Shown: positions 63,919 through 64,000 of the stretch, one piece after another | Layout of the letters: each line of letters opens with the position of its first letter | Numbering within the stretch: position 1 is the stretch's first letter | Assembly (NCBI RefSeq): GCF_003202405.1 | Contig: NZ_QJHL01000006.1 | Location: 167,620-231,619, forward strand | DNA length: 64,000 nt | Reading direction: 5' to 3' | DNA from: Flavobacterium hydrophilum | Lineage (GTDB): Bacteria > Bacteroidota > Bacteroidia > Flavobacteriales > Flavobacteriaceae | Notes under the pieces: generated by a model | Database searches by the model: none | Told to the model about the DNA's origin: nothing | What the model saw: only the letters and a program-made list of their open reading frames with translations | Translations under genes and position numbers: made by a program

Positions 63919-64000
63919 GTTTTGTTTGTAAAAAGGGTTTTATCAGAGAGTTAAGGGGAATATTGAAAAAAGGTTTAAATTATGCAATAAAAAAGCTTGT

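Larger units (their letters stand above)
63435..64000. other. 566-bp gene-free end of the window
   Basis: No convincing ORF on either strand. It holds a weak hairpin (CAACCC 63456-63461 with GGGTTG 63488-63493, then six T) likely ending the FrnE-like transcript, a degenerate REP-like repeat, and helically phased A-tracts up to the window edge. Confidence 0.6.

Noticed and set aside
1..64000. CRISPR arrays, tRNA or rRNA genes, complete insertion sequences or phage genes
   Set aside because: I found no regularly spaced identical repeats, no cloverleaf-like sequences, and no transposase or phage structural ORF.

Overview
The window looks like a chromosomal segment of a Flavobacterium-type member of the Bacteroidota. 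The signs are an AT-rich sequence; promoters with the flavobacterial TAnnTTTG -7 box (several read TATATTTG); a fused SecDF; gliding genes gldF and gldG beside dnaN; type IX secretion (T9SS) sorting domains of both type A and type B; a PorP/SprF protein; and a hybrid two-component regulator. I see no tRNA, rRNA, CRISPR array, prophage or complete insertion sequence.

Layout. 1-1150: a truncated DUF2911 gene, then a GreA-like coiled-coil protein and a small membrane protein. 1477-4973: two tandem asparagine synthetase B paralogues, the second lacking the N-terminal Cys nucleophile. 5236-11417: gyrB, mdh and secDF. 11538-12054: a probable frameshifted small gene running into a REP-like repeat. 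12202-17149 (minus strand): lgt, yidD, cysS, folE and a class I aminotransferase. 17273-24469: a secreted aspartic protease with a PDZ domain, then a T9SS type B adhesin-like protein with its PorP/SprF and OmpA-family partners. 24563-33850: small envelope proteins, valS (with an intragenic heptamer repeat), an unrecognised lipoprotein/helical-repeat pair, a DUF4294 protein and an M42 aminopeptidase. 33890-34577: an outer-membrane beta-barrel gene broken at a T10 tract. 34720-42304: a response regulator, a sensor kinase and a CzcCBA-type metal efflux system. 42573-47046: an ankyrin protein, an SRPBCC protein, GH26 mannanase, purC and a HAD phosphatase. 47150-56601: a pectin mini-locus with a hybrid regulator divergent from a CE8 pectinesterase and a CE12-like acetylesterase, both with T9SS type A tails and with no susC/susD. 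56816-63434: phoH, a SAM hydroxide adenosyltransferase-like gene, gldF, gldG, dnaN and a FrnE-like DsbA protein. 63435-64000: no gene, but a REP-like repeat and a run of helically phased A-tracts.

How the genes work together. The efflux block is a self-contained metal-sensing and export unit with a probable regulator-binding array in front of the exporter genes. The pectin locus is a regulator plus two esterases that would strip methyl and acetyl groups from pectin outside the cell; a 13-bp direct repeat at exactly 21-bp spacing lies in its divergent promoter region and fits an AraC-type binding site. The type B trio fits the usual arrangement of a secreted surface protein with a dedicated SprF-like attachment factor. 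The best leads for new biology are the overlapping lipoprotein/helical-repeat pair (28602-31938), the altered start of the second asnB, the homopolymer frameshift in the beta-barrel gene, the dispersed 72-76 bp palindromic repeat (four copies) and the heptamer repeat inside valS.
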